64,000 nucleotides of DNA from Volvox africanus (Eukaryota; Chlorophyta; Chlorophyceae; Chlamydomonadales; Volvocaceae). Positions 37,701 through 47,819 of the stretch are shown here, in pieces (the first letter of the stretch is position 1; the number at the start of each line of letters is the position of its first letter). The DNA is taken from assembly GCA_030268105.1 (NCBI GenBank), contig BSDZ01000004.1:3335001-3399000 (forward strand), read 5' to 3'. A model generated the notes under the pieces. That model was not told where the DNA came from, searched no databases, and saw nothing but the letters and a program-made list of their open reading frames with translations. Made by a program: the position numbers and the translations under genes.

Positions 37701-39468
37701 CCGAGGAAGATATCGACGTACGACAATTATCGATAGAGCAATCATTCGCGGGCTTGAAGTGACTGGAGATCAGGTGGATTCAGCGGGCAATCCAATCTTG
37801 GCGTGAAATGCAAATGGATACCTAGATAGGTTAAGCCTGGTGCGATCGCAATCAAAGGAAGGTCTTTCGTTTTCTAGACCCCGTCTCTCATTGTTTCCGG
37901 CGCAGGCGCTCTGCTGTGGCACCTGTGCCGGGGTCAGGACCCGTCGGCATTTCGACCCACGGGTCCGCCAAGGAGCATCACCGTGGAGGACTCCTTTAAG
38001 ACCTGCTCCTCCTGGCAGGCGGCCACAACCGTGCTTCGGGTCCTGGCGCCGGATCTCTTACAACGTCTGCACGACGAGTACGATGAAACCCGGTAACCCA
38101 ACGCATATATCACCGTGCCGTGCCGTACGTAGCAGAATAAAGGATGTTCGGGGGCTCCTATTCTGTCCTTTCTGAAAGCTCGGGCGAGCAGCTGGGAACG
38201 GAAAGCTGCTAGGTCACGTACACCATCAATTCATTCGCTTGACAGAGGAGCAGGCCACGCGGCGGGCACTGCCCTCAGCCCAACCTCTTGCCATATGTTG
38301 CTGCTTCCCCCATGTGTGTTCATTACAAGTTGAAGGGTACAAGGAAGGCCTTATGTGTACGGACATGCTTCCTGCGCCGGGAATGTATAATTAAACTGGT
38401 ATATAATTAACAATAATCTACAAACTAAAAATATGTATTAATCAAGTGTGGGGCCGAGCTCGCGTTTTCCTTCCCCATGGCTCGGCTCCCCCATGTCTCC
38501 TGCAGGCGGCGCCCGGAGACGCTCACCCTTAAGTGGCGGCAGAGAGGTACCGGCTGGTCTCGGAGCAGCGCCTCCTGTGCTATGCCGCTGCCGCCGGGGG
38601 CCCTGGCGGCACCGCCCTCCCAGACGCACGTGAGCAGACCCCTTTGGGCAGGGCTCGATAAACGGAGGCTGGGGACTAGAGTACGCGGCGGATGCCCTGC
38701 GGGCTGTGTACGCTTCTTGTGCTATCCAGGCAAGGAGGCTGATGTCGGGGTCGCTGCTCTCAGGTGGAAAGAGAGGTTTGGGCCGCACGTACTGCGGATG
38801 TCAGTGGCGGCGTGTGCGGCCCCCCCTCCCCCCCACTCTGTCAGGTTGACCTGCTGGTGCGGTCGGCGCTGCAGCTGCTTCAGAAGCAGATCCCGGAGCC
38901 CTTCAACCTGTCACTTCTCAACCTTGGAGCCACCAACTTTAAACGAGACGGCTGGGGTGGTGGCGCTAGCGGCGGAGGCGGAGGCGGAGGCGGAGGCGGA
39001 GGAAGCATCTTGGACCTCTTCAGCCGCCATTCTGGCCGCCAGGTCGCTACCGCACAGAAGCCGGGCTCAACCAACCTTGCCTTCGGAAGTGCCACCGCTG
39101 CGAAAGCAGCGACCAATGCCCCCGTGTCCTGCAGCGACGTCTTGGACGAGCAACCTGACGAACAGCTGGACGAACAGCTGGACGAGGAGCTGGACGAGCA
39201 GCTGGACGAGGAGCTGGACGAGCCCGATTCCGAATATTGTCCGGATGTCTGGATAGTGGGAGATGGTGTCCGCGATTGCCTCGTTGCAGGGGGAAAAGAG
39301 CACCACGATGTATGGCAGCTTCGGGAAGGAGCTGTCAGCGGTGGCGGGGCCTGCGGGGGCGGGTCAGCGGCGGCGATCTCCGCAGCGGAGGCCCGGCGGG
39401 CAGCGGAGCAGTCAGCTTTCCTCCGTCGAGAGTACCTCGTATCGGACCAGGCGGGAGGCGGGAGTGGG
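34735..39468 (+). CDS. Y-family DNA polymerase, Pol iota-like module (N-terminal half of a likely double polymerase)
   Basis: Exons: 34735-34968, 35159-35255, 35369-35460, 35716-35802, 36211-36658, 36998-37096, 37325-37465, 37906-38092, 38506-38629, 38845-39468. They total 711 codons with every phase agreeing. Features in order: VIVHFDCDCFYAQ (catalytic Asp); TQKYLIVTCNYLAR; LGMDETFVDVTE (catalytic Asp-Glu); LLLAVGSQVAAEAR; HNKMLAKLVSGLHKP; a helix-hairpin-helix with LPGVGYKT; and TGPPRSITVEDSFKTCSS, which resembles metazoan Pol iota more than Pol eta or kappa. The little finger follows, with LTLKWRQRG and PEPFNLSLLNL. A Thr/Ala insert sits in the palm. The YEAR motif common in this family reads YLAR here. 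The tail is Gly-rich, then DEQL/DEEL acidic repeats. The last exon reaches a strong GTGAGT donor in phase 0 rather than a convincing end. Reading through that donor gives TGA at 39511-39513, an alternative terminus without a nearby TGTAA. Confidence 0.88.
39146..39222 (+). repeat. Coding repeat encoding Asp-Glu-Gln/Glu-Leu units
   Basis: Tandem GACGAGCAGCTG/GACGAGGAGCTG units encode an acidic DEQL/DEEL stretch near the end of the Pol iota-like module. Confidence 0.85.
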
Positions 39469-39948
39469 GTGAGTTTCGGAGCTTGGAGGCTGGGCGGTTG
39501 GATGCCAGGGTGAAGAGGGATTATGCTGGACTGGCAAGTTCCGCTCTCCTCCTCCTCCTGGCACGCCCGAGGGGTCAGTGAGGTCTCTACGAGATGGCAC
39601 TATACTATACTGTGCGTATGAGGCGTATACGGGCGATGCAGGGTGGGGCCGCTACACCCTTACGAGCCATAACGTCCATCCCATCCCCTTATCCCATAAA
39701 CCTCCCTGGTCCCTACACGCATGCATGTCGTATATTGATGTACCGTCACCGCTATCAGTGAAGTACTGCGGCCTTGTCATGGTCATACGTTTTGTAGTCT
39801 GTGATGAGCGCAAAGCAACGACTATCATATCGTCATAATCCGTCATTTGATTGAATCCGCACTGTTCATTCTGTTGACATATATTGCATACGCCCCCCTT
39901 CTACATGCTGTGGTGCTGTGGTGCACCTGACGAGACGTCCTCGCACAG
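39469..39948 (+). other. Candidate intron joining the two polymerase modules
   Basis: 480 bases with a GTGAGT donor after 39468 and a CGCACAG acceptor ending at 39948, both in phase 0. It contains in-frame stops if retained, but no TGTAA. It could alternatively contain the 3' end of one gene and the promoter of the next, so it decides between one fused gene and two genes. Confidence 0.6.
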
Positions 39949-41379
39949 GTGAATGCCGCCCCCGCCATCCTGAGCAAGAGCCGGGAGCGGCTGCTGCGGG
40001 AGGCGGCGGCAGCGGCTGGGACCGGGCCGTGCTCTTTTCTGTCAGCAGGTGGCGCCCGGGGTAGTGCGATTCACAGATCCCGGCCCCCGCTGCTGCAGCC
40101 GCCGGCAACACGGCAGCAACCGCAGCAGCAGCAGCGATGGCTACAGCCTGAGATGGCTGCTAGCTCGCAGCAGCAGGGGGCAGAGCGTGCGTCTAAACTC
40201 GTAGACACATCAGACCGCACTGCTGTTGGTGCGGTCCATACCATTGCTGTGGGGGTTGGCGTCTCGCCGCCAGCGGTTTCTGGAGCCACTCGGGAGCCCT
40301 CCCTGGACCCACACGTCGCGAAACGAGCTCGGCTGGACCCGCAGGTGCTGAGCGGTGGTGTCATCGGAGGTGGGAAAGGAGGGGGGAGAGGAGGGGGTGC
40401 CACCTGCGCTGCGGCCGCTGCCTCAAGTGATGATCTCACCACTCGCGTCCGCGATATGCATGAAGTCCGGGGTGCTGCCAGCTGCACAGCGCGGGCAGAT
40501 ATGTGGCGCAGCGGCGGATTTCGCGACTTGGAGGTTACGAGACAGCCCGTGGGTTGTGAGGCGCCAGCCGGGAGCCCTCCTACCCCAGCTCATGTGCAAA
40601 GCAGCAGTAGGGATGCTGACCCGCATTCGGGGACAAATCACCTCGCCGCATGGACTGCCCCGTGCGACCCAGATACCGTCCTCGGCCAAAACCCCGCGGA
40701 TCGCGACGCCGCTGTCATCACCTACCGGGTCGTGGATCTCTATTACGAAATTAATAAAGGCGTGAGGCCTGACGCCGGGGAAGAGGACGGGGACGACGGA
40801 GGGGAAGGGGAGATGGAGAGGAGCTACAGCAGCGATGGCTGTAACAGCAGTAGCGACGGCGGCGGTATTGATTTCCTGCCTGATGGCCGGGACAGCTACT
40901 TGCAGTACGCGAGCAGGGAGGTGGAACTGGGCTTGCCGCCGCGGTGTGGCAAGTCCCGGGACGACCTCCTGTTGCTACCTCCTATCGCAGCTTCGCCTGT
41001 GTCAGATGATCCACCCTGGAGCGCCTTTGGTCGCGGCGTGCCGGTCACCTGGGATGCGCCGTACAGTGGCCACGGTGGAAGCGGCAGCGGCCGCATTGAC
41101 CGGGAGCGTTGCGGCGGGAAAATGGGACTGAGTGCGGCGGGACACCGCCAAGACAGTCGCGCAAAGGAGCAACAGCAGATGCGGGTCTTCCTCCACCTGG
41201 ACGTTGATTGCTTTTACTGCCAGGCGGGTGTGTCTTGACAAGTACTGCCGGGAGGTGGGGGCGGTATGTGGAATGCACGTGCCAGGGTAGCGGAAGAGGT
41301 CGTCCTCTGTGTGTTTACAAATCCCCATCCTCCTCCTCCTCATCATCATCATCATCATGATTATCATCATCATCATCAG

Positions 41380-41410
<31 letters not shown>

Positions 41411-44400
41411 AGCAGCATTCAAATGCAAACCCTAAGATCAGCTCTCCCACTTCTCCCCTCCTTAAGGAGCGGCTTCCGGTATGTACGAAGCGCTTGTAGG
41501 TTATCACAAGTTTCCGTATACATCCGTTCGGAAATGCATCTTGACGAATGATAAGCGGTCTTCTTGCCGGCGCAAATACCTGCACTGGCCAGTGCGCTTG
41601 CAGGGGGAAACAAGCAAACATGAGCAGCGAATGCTCGGCTTCTTGACCAGACGTGAAGCGGCGGGTCGCTCCCAAAACGTAGAGAACGAAAAAGATCCCA
41701 TCCATCCCTACTGACATACATACATACATCCAATTCCCCACACACACACACCATTCACATGCACGCGCATCCTCCGGCGGCGTCCTGCTTCCATCAATCC
41801 GCAGGTGGAGCGGTTGGACGACCCGAGCCTGGTGGGGGTGCCCCTCGCAGTGACACAGTTCAACTCGGGCGGCTTCGTGTCGGTATCCTATGAGGCCAGG
41901 GCGGCGGGCATTCGGTGAGCAGAGCATGCGGGCTGGGAAGGGACCTCGGTGCCCCGGGTTTCGGTCGCATATCGGCCAAAAGCCTGACCCGGCGGTGCAT
42001 GGGAGGGGGCATGGGAGGGGGCATGGGAGGGGGGATGGGAGGGGGCATGGGAGGGGGTATGGGAAGGGGCATCCCAACATGTCGTAAAGTGAGCCAAGGG
42101 AATGTGGGATTGCCGTTATGAAGGGCCATTAACCCGCATGTGTGTGTGGGGGGGGATATGCAGATGCGGTGACGGAGTGGGCGCAGGAGGCCGGGCGTCG
42201 ATACCCTACCTCAAGGTAAGACCGAGCTGAGGTGGTGGGAGGGAGGGACGCCCTGGATGGACACATGTGTATGCGTATGCGTGAGCCTCCTGAGCCCATT
42301 GCGGTGTTGCGTTGGCATTCGGCGAAGCCCCCTCTCTCAACCCGCCTGCATCGGCGGGCCCGTACCTGGCGGCCATCGGCCCACCGAGACGGGAGAGCAC
42401 GGGGCGTCCGTGGCCTGTTACAGCAGGGAATGGAATGCATGGCCAAAGGCCTAGGCTCTGCAGCCAGCTCCCGCTTCTTGGGTTCTCCAGACAACGCCTA
42501 ACGGACGGACGGACGGATAGACAGACGCGCGTATTTTGGCTTCTATGAGCTGAGGGGTGCAATCCCTACATTGGATGCCTGTCTGGAAACGGAAGGGGCA
42601 CTAGAGCGTGTAGATGATTACATAGGGTGGTTCCTTGCCTGCCACGGTTTGTTACCCGCCGCTGGATATCGGCCACCGGGGCCGGTGTGGGTGCCGGCGC
42701 ACGCAGGCCATGGGTGCGGTCAGTAGGGCGGAGGCGCAGCGCCGTTGTCCCGGCCTGGTGATCAGGCCAATGAGGACGGAGCGGTACAGGCGGGTGGCCG
42801 AGCAGCTTCACGCATCTCTGCGCAGGTGTGGCTTGACAGGCAGGCAGGGGCAGGCAGGCAGGGGCAGGCAGGCAGGGGCAGGCAGGCAGGGGACATCGGC
42901 GTGGTCTCCATTCCTTAACGCGGGCGAGAGAGGGGCGTAGATGAGACATCGCGCGCGCGCGTGTGTGCGTGTGTGTGCGTGTGTATACGTGTGTAAGTGT
43001 GTGCCTTGAGGGAGGGTGCGACGTCTAATATACGCGATGACAGTTGATACCTACACGTTCTGGACACCATTAGGGGCTCGTTAGCGGAGTTCCCAAACGT
43101 GAATGCAAAATGTGGATGCCCCTTGCTGGGGAGTGCCGGGGAGCTCAACCCCTGGTCGTGTCCTGGTCGTGCAGGCAACAGTTGCGTAGCAGCGTCTGCG
43201 CTTTACCTCCACGTCCCAACCTGCCCAGCGGCCTTGGTCCTCACCAAATCCCCGTGCAGGTTCGCACCTGACGTCCTGGTAGAGAAGACCAGCTACGACG
43301 ACTTCTACATGGATGTGACTGCTGCTTGCTGCGGAGAGGGGCCGACGGCGACACGGTCATGGGCGGGAATAGAGACGGGGCAAGGGCCCGGAGCCAGACG
43401 GCTCTGCGCGGACGCAGCGAGGGTGAGGGGTTCCTCCCTCTCGGGGATGGCGCCGGGCGCAGGAGGGGCGTCCATATCTTTTGGCCGCTCATGCGCTCTT
43501 CCTGGCCGAACCTCGCTGCAGGCACCGCAGGAGCAGAGTCCTGAGGGGGCTGTTACAGGTGGACGACGTGAGGGCCTCGCACGATCGTCTGCAGGAGAGC
43601 GCAATCCTGCGGAGGGACCTACTAGTAGTGGTTGTGGTGCTGCTGTTGTTGTTGTTGGTGGTCGTGGTGGTGGTGCAGGCGGTAGCGAGGCCCCTACGGA
43701 TCCAAGCAGGGTCGGGGGATTGGGATTGGGGCTAGGGCTGGACTCTGGCGGGCAAGGGGACGACCGCCCCCCGGGGCTGCATGAGATGGATTCCTCCGAA
43801 CCTTGCTCCGGGGATGGAGATGGCACAGCTCTGGAGCTATGTCAGAATCTGGATCTGGATCCGGACCGAGGCCAGGATTTGGGGTTGTTGGATAGGTGCG
43901 CGTTGAAGGATGGGGGGATCCAGTTAAATGCACCAGAGGGCGGGGTATATGAGGCGCACCGACAGCAGCCTCAGCAACAGAGACAGAACGGGCAGCAGGC
44001 GGGACGACAGCAGCAGCATAAGCAGCAGCAGCAGCTTCTGGGTGGGCAGGATCAGTTCGGCGATATTAACCAGCAGGATGCACCCCCCCGCGTGCATGTC
44101 GTTGGCGGGGGCTGCTGGGAGGTTGTGGAGCCATGGTTGCGACGCGGAGTGGGGATTGCGCAGCAGCTGCGGGCAGCGCTGAAAGGTGTGCGGGGGCCTG
44201 GATCCTGGATCCGTGCAGGAGAAGGTCGTGACGCCAGGGAAGGTGGAGACATGGGGACAAGGTCACAGGTGCACAGGACCATAAGCCTAAGGAGCATATG
44301 CCCAGGGCGCAAGCGTGCGGATGAATGGGAGGATGAATGCTAAGATGGCTCGCATGTTTCCCCGTTGGTAGTAGATGTGGATGGTGTGCCCCTCCATGCA

Positions 44401-47400
44401 ATCCTCGTCCAACCCGTCTGGCGCCCTCCGACGTCATTGTGCGACATTTCCGCAATCCGCAGAGGAGCTGTCCCTCACGGTTTCAGTAGGGGTGGGGCCC
44501 ACCAAGTTGTCCGCTAGGTTGGCCGGTCCCTCCCACAAGCCCGATGGCATCACGGTGGTGCCGGCGGCGAGACTGCGGGAGTTCATGTCAGGTGTGCGGA
44601 TCAAGGTGGGTGGAGCAATCCAACACAACGAGCTTTCTCCATTCCTTTGTCCCTCTCTCCCTCTCTCCCTCCCTGGACAACTGAAACTTGCTACAAAAAT
44701 TCCCCAACAGGCTGTGCCAACGCTCGCGCGCAAAACCGGCGATCAGATCATATCGGACTTGGGTGTAGAGCGGGTGGGCCAACTTGAGGCCTGGTCGCGC
44801 TCTGAACTGGTCGCCCGCTTCGGCCCGCAGCTGGGTAACCTCCTCGCGGATCTGCCGTACGGCGGCGCCGTCGCTGCCGCCGGCAGCGCTGGCGGCGGCG
44901 GGGCGTGCAGCGGAGCGGTGCGGGAACGGGGTCCCCAGAAGAGCATTGTCGTGGAGCGCAGCTTTCCGCCCATCACGCGGTTCGGAGGGGTCAAGGAGGC
45001 CTTGGTGCCGATGGTGGGGGCGCTGTGGGAGCGGATGGTGGAAGACGCGGGGTTGAACCGGTGGGTCGGCCTTGTGAAGGTGAAGTGAGCTCGGGGTGTG
45101 GGGGGCCCGGATGGGCTCGCTGGCTAACTGACCGGCTGGCTACGTGGCGCGGCAAGGAGTCACGGATTGCGCCTTCGGGGAGCTTATGTTTTCGAAGTTT
45201 CATCGTAAACCGATCACAGCTGGTCGCATATGTTGTGTGGCTGAGAGCATTTTGTCGCTGAACCAGGCCGGCGCAAGTACCCGCAGCCCTTAGAGTCGTT
45301 TTGCCTAGAGTTTCTGGTTACGGGGATTCGGATCCATCTCCGCCTTCTCGCTGCAGGCGCGCCCCGGCCAAGCTGCTGCTGACGTGGCGCCAAGGCTACG
45401 GAGCTCCCAAAACCAAGTCTTCAGATTTGTCCGTTCAGGCGCTCCAGGTATGGCTGGGAGACTGCCGTACCAAGCAGAGACCGGGGCAAAGCATGTCGAG
45501 TTCGAGGGGCTTTGTCCCGTATTTTTGGTTGGCGGTTGGCAGTTGGAAGTTCGGGATTAGAGCAGCTTTTCACTCTGAAATACTAGATATGGAAGCAATC
45601 ATCTGCGTGATGTTTTGGAGTACGTCGTTGTGTCCCCGATCATCAGTTCGTTCTGTACGAGATCTTAGAACTATTGTCAGGCGTGTCAGGAGGTCCTTAG
45701 AAGCGTCAATCACCTCTGCTTCACTCAAATTTCACCGAACGCCATTAGCCAGCAAAGCTATCTGCAGTTCCCGCCCCCCCCAGGTCTCCCTTTTTTTACC
45801 CTCTCTTCCCCCCCCCTTTCCAACACACATACACATCGAGTGTATGTGTTTACAAACGCACGGATGGAAATGTTGTCAGTGGTTTTCACATCGATCCGTT
45901 GAATCGTACGTCCGCCGCCGGATCGTTGCGGCCGCGCCACGTACACCTTCTCCCGGCTGCCCCACCCGGGGTCTCCTCCCAGGCACTGAAGGCGGCCGCA
46001 GGGGGGGCTCCAGCCGCAGCGGCGCCACGAGAGGTCGGCACGAGCGCATCGCGTCCTGGTGCTGTTGGTCGGGATGGATGCTGTGGCACCTCAGACGCCA
46101 TAGCCTTGTCTGGCCCCGGTGCGCTGGCGGCCGCCGCACCCGCCCCTCACACCGCCAACCTCGCCCCCGGCAATAACCTGGTCTCCGGCTCCTCTGCGGC
46201 CGGGGGTCGCTGGATGGAGCCCGGGGCGGTTTCCAGCGCCGCCTACCAGGGCTGTCGGGCGCTGCTCGAGGGCACCGCCGCCATTTTCAAGTTGGGTGTG
46301 GGCAACCAGCGCAGCGGCATGCAGGTCTGTATCATCATGCAGGTTCTTGCGACGAGAACAGGGGGGGACCCGTATCGGGTGTTGCGTTGCGGGAGGCAGC
46401 CTTCTGCCGGGACGTTAGGCTCGGCCCCGGGTTAGGCAGAGCACCGGTATGTTGGATGGGGATGACCCTGGTGCCGTTTAAGAGGCCGGATGCATTTGCC
46501 GTGGATGTTGGAGGGATGGTGGTTGGAGACTCAGTGACTGCACCAGGGGTCTCTGCAGCCGGTGTATATGACGCCGTTTTCGCAGCATCCACTGATTATC
46601 TGTATCAGTTGTACCCCGCATCCCTACATACTTCACGATTCCCGCTCCCGCTCCCGCTCCCGCTCCCACTCCCGCTGTTGCTCCCGCTGCCGCTGCCGCT
46701 GCCGCTGCCGCTGCCGCTGCTGCTGCCGCTGCCGCTGCCGCTGCCGCTGCTGCTGCCGCTGCCGCTGCCGCTGCCGCTGCTGCTGCCGCTGCCGCTGCCG
46801 CTGCCGCTGCTGCTGCCGCTGCCGCTGCCGCCCCCACCTTACATCGGTCACATCATGCAGGGCTGATTTCAGACTGTCGTCCACATGTGCGTGTGTCGAT
46901 GGTGTCATAACTCCCATCTCGCCTCGGCTCCCTCCTCCTCAGGGCTCAGGAGGCCACTGGACTTCCACGCGGGCCCGATGGATGGATAGATAGCTCCCCT
47001 AGGTAGCCCTCTGGCAATCTGAACACACAAGACTCAAAATTGGCCCTTACGCTGATTCGGCCCTTCCACCTGTATCGCAGTTGTCGCCGGCTGCTTCGTA
47101 GATCCCCTCTACCCCCGGCTTGACTTTGGTTGTAGATCACGAGGCTGGCCGTGGCAGTGAGCTATGGCGCTGTCGATCCAACGGAGGCGGTGGTCGGCCA
47201 GCGCTCCATCAGCGCATTCACCGAGCAGCTTCAGCCGCAACACCACCACCTGGATAAACGTCAACGGGGTGCGGCCGCTGTCCCTCTTCCAAATCCCGCA
47301 GCCGCTAACATCACCCCTGCCAGCTCGGTACGCCCAGCAGCAGCGGCAGCAACGATGCTGGTGGCGCAAATAGCGACGTCGCCCACAGTGGCAGTCGCAA

Positions 47401-47633
47401 ACCCCCCAACCGCGTCGCCGGCATCACCAAGCTTGTCGCCGGCCCGAACCTCGGGGGAGGCGCAGCCAGGCCCGCTGCCGCAAGAGACGGGGCTTGGCGG
47501 CGGCGGCGGCGGCGGCGCTGGTCCGGCAGATGGAGCCTGGGACGGTCCGGTGGTATGGGCAGAGGAGATGGGCACATCGGATGGGTATGACGAAACCAAT
47601 GACCACGTTTTGGATTTTCCGTTTGCGAAGTAA
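39949..47633 (+). CDS. Y-family DNA polymerase, Pol eta-like module (C-terminal half of a likely double polymerase)
   Basis: Exons: 39949-41223, 41805-41914, 42164-42215, 42707-42825, 43260-44185, 44463-44605, 44711-45060, 45357-45447, 45983-46324, 47136-47633 (TAA stop). This gives 1,302 codons. A disordered linker of about 410 residues leads to VFLHLDVDCFYCQ, then FVSVSYEARAAGIR, RRCPGLVIRPMRTERYR and TSYDDFYMDVT. Next come a ~270-residue low-complexity insert, SVGVGPTKLSARLAGPSHKP, an HhH region ending FGPQLGNLLADLPYG, SIVVERSFPPITRFGG, LLLTWRQGYG and a final ITRLAVAVSYG strand. GG-x-x-x-VSYEAR and the HhH/thumb match Pol eta best. The catalytic Asp-Glu reads Asp-Asp at 43297-43302. QRSISAFT (47199-47222) is a degenerate PIP box, and no UBZ finger is visible. 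The exon 39949-41223 must end in a GC donor (CAG|GCGGGT) to give FYCQ-VE. If this is an independent gene, ATG 40153 is a possible start. Confidence 0.85.
41325..41419. repeat. CTC/CAT/CAG trinucleotide microsatellite in polymerase intron
   Basis: Compound array: CTC units, then CAT/CAG units. It sits in the intron between the FYCQ and VERL exons. Confidence 0.9.
41999..42068. repeat. GGGAGGGGGCAT minisatellite in polymerase intron
   Basis: Five to six copies of a 12-base G-rich unit follow the donor at 41914. The G-runs on the sense strand could form G-quadruplexes. Confidence 0.9.
42834..42893. repeat. GGCAGGCAGGGGCA minisatellite in polymerase intron
   Basis: Tandem 14-base unit, about four copies, placed immediately after the donor at 42825. 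Confidence 0.9.
42950..42998. repeat. CG/TG dinucleotide tract in polymerase intron
   Basis: Alternating purine-pyrimidine GCGCGC followed by GTGTGT. It is a potential Z-DNA-forming tract. Confidence 0.8.
46639..46832. repeat. CTCCCG/CTGCCG hexanucleotide array in the last polymerase intron
   Basis: About 190 bases of CTCCCG then CTGCCGCTGCTG units lie within the intron 46325-47135. The array generates spurious poly-Ala, Arg/Cys and Leu/Pro frames on both strands. Confidence 0.95.
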
Positions 47634-47814
47634 GTTTGCTGGAGCGGTTGTTAGAGCACCATGCACACGCGCCCCTGTTAAAGGCAGTGTATCTAGAGTA
47701 TATGGCGCCACCGCTTTGCGATTCGCGTGTAGGTGGTTTCCATTCAGCATAACTTCTATCTTGTCGCGAATTCACGAGACGCCCCGGCCCCATACGGCTT
47801 GGTTGTCCTGACAG

Positions 47815-47819
47815 TGTAA
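47815..47819 (+). terminator. TGTAA polyadenylation signal, polymerase locus
   Basis: TGTAA lies about 182 bases after the TAA at 47631-47633. It is the first convincing one after the Pol eta-like module. It supports the gene end here, even though GAAGTAAGT at the stop could also be read as a donor. Confidence 0.5.

Noticed and set aside
39469..39513. Ending the iota-like gene at the TGA 39511-39513
   Set aside because: Possible but less likely. A perfect GTGAGT donor precedes it, the read-through residues look intronic, and no TGTAA follows before 39949. Kept as the main alternative to the fusion model.
46478..46837. Poly-Ala, Arg/Cys and Leu/Pro frames over the hexanucleotide array
   Set aside because: They exist only because the CTGCCG array has no stop in any frame. 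The array lies in an intron of the polymerase gene.
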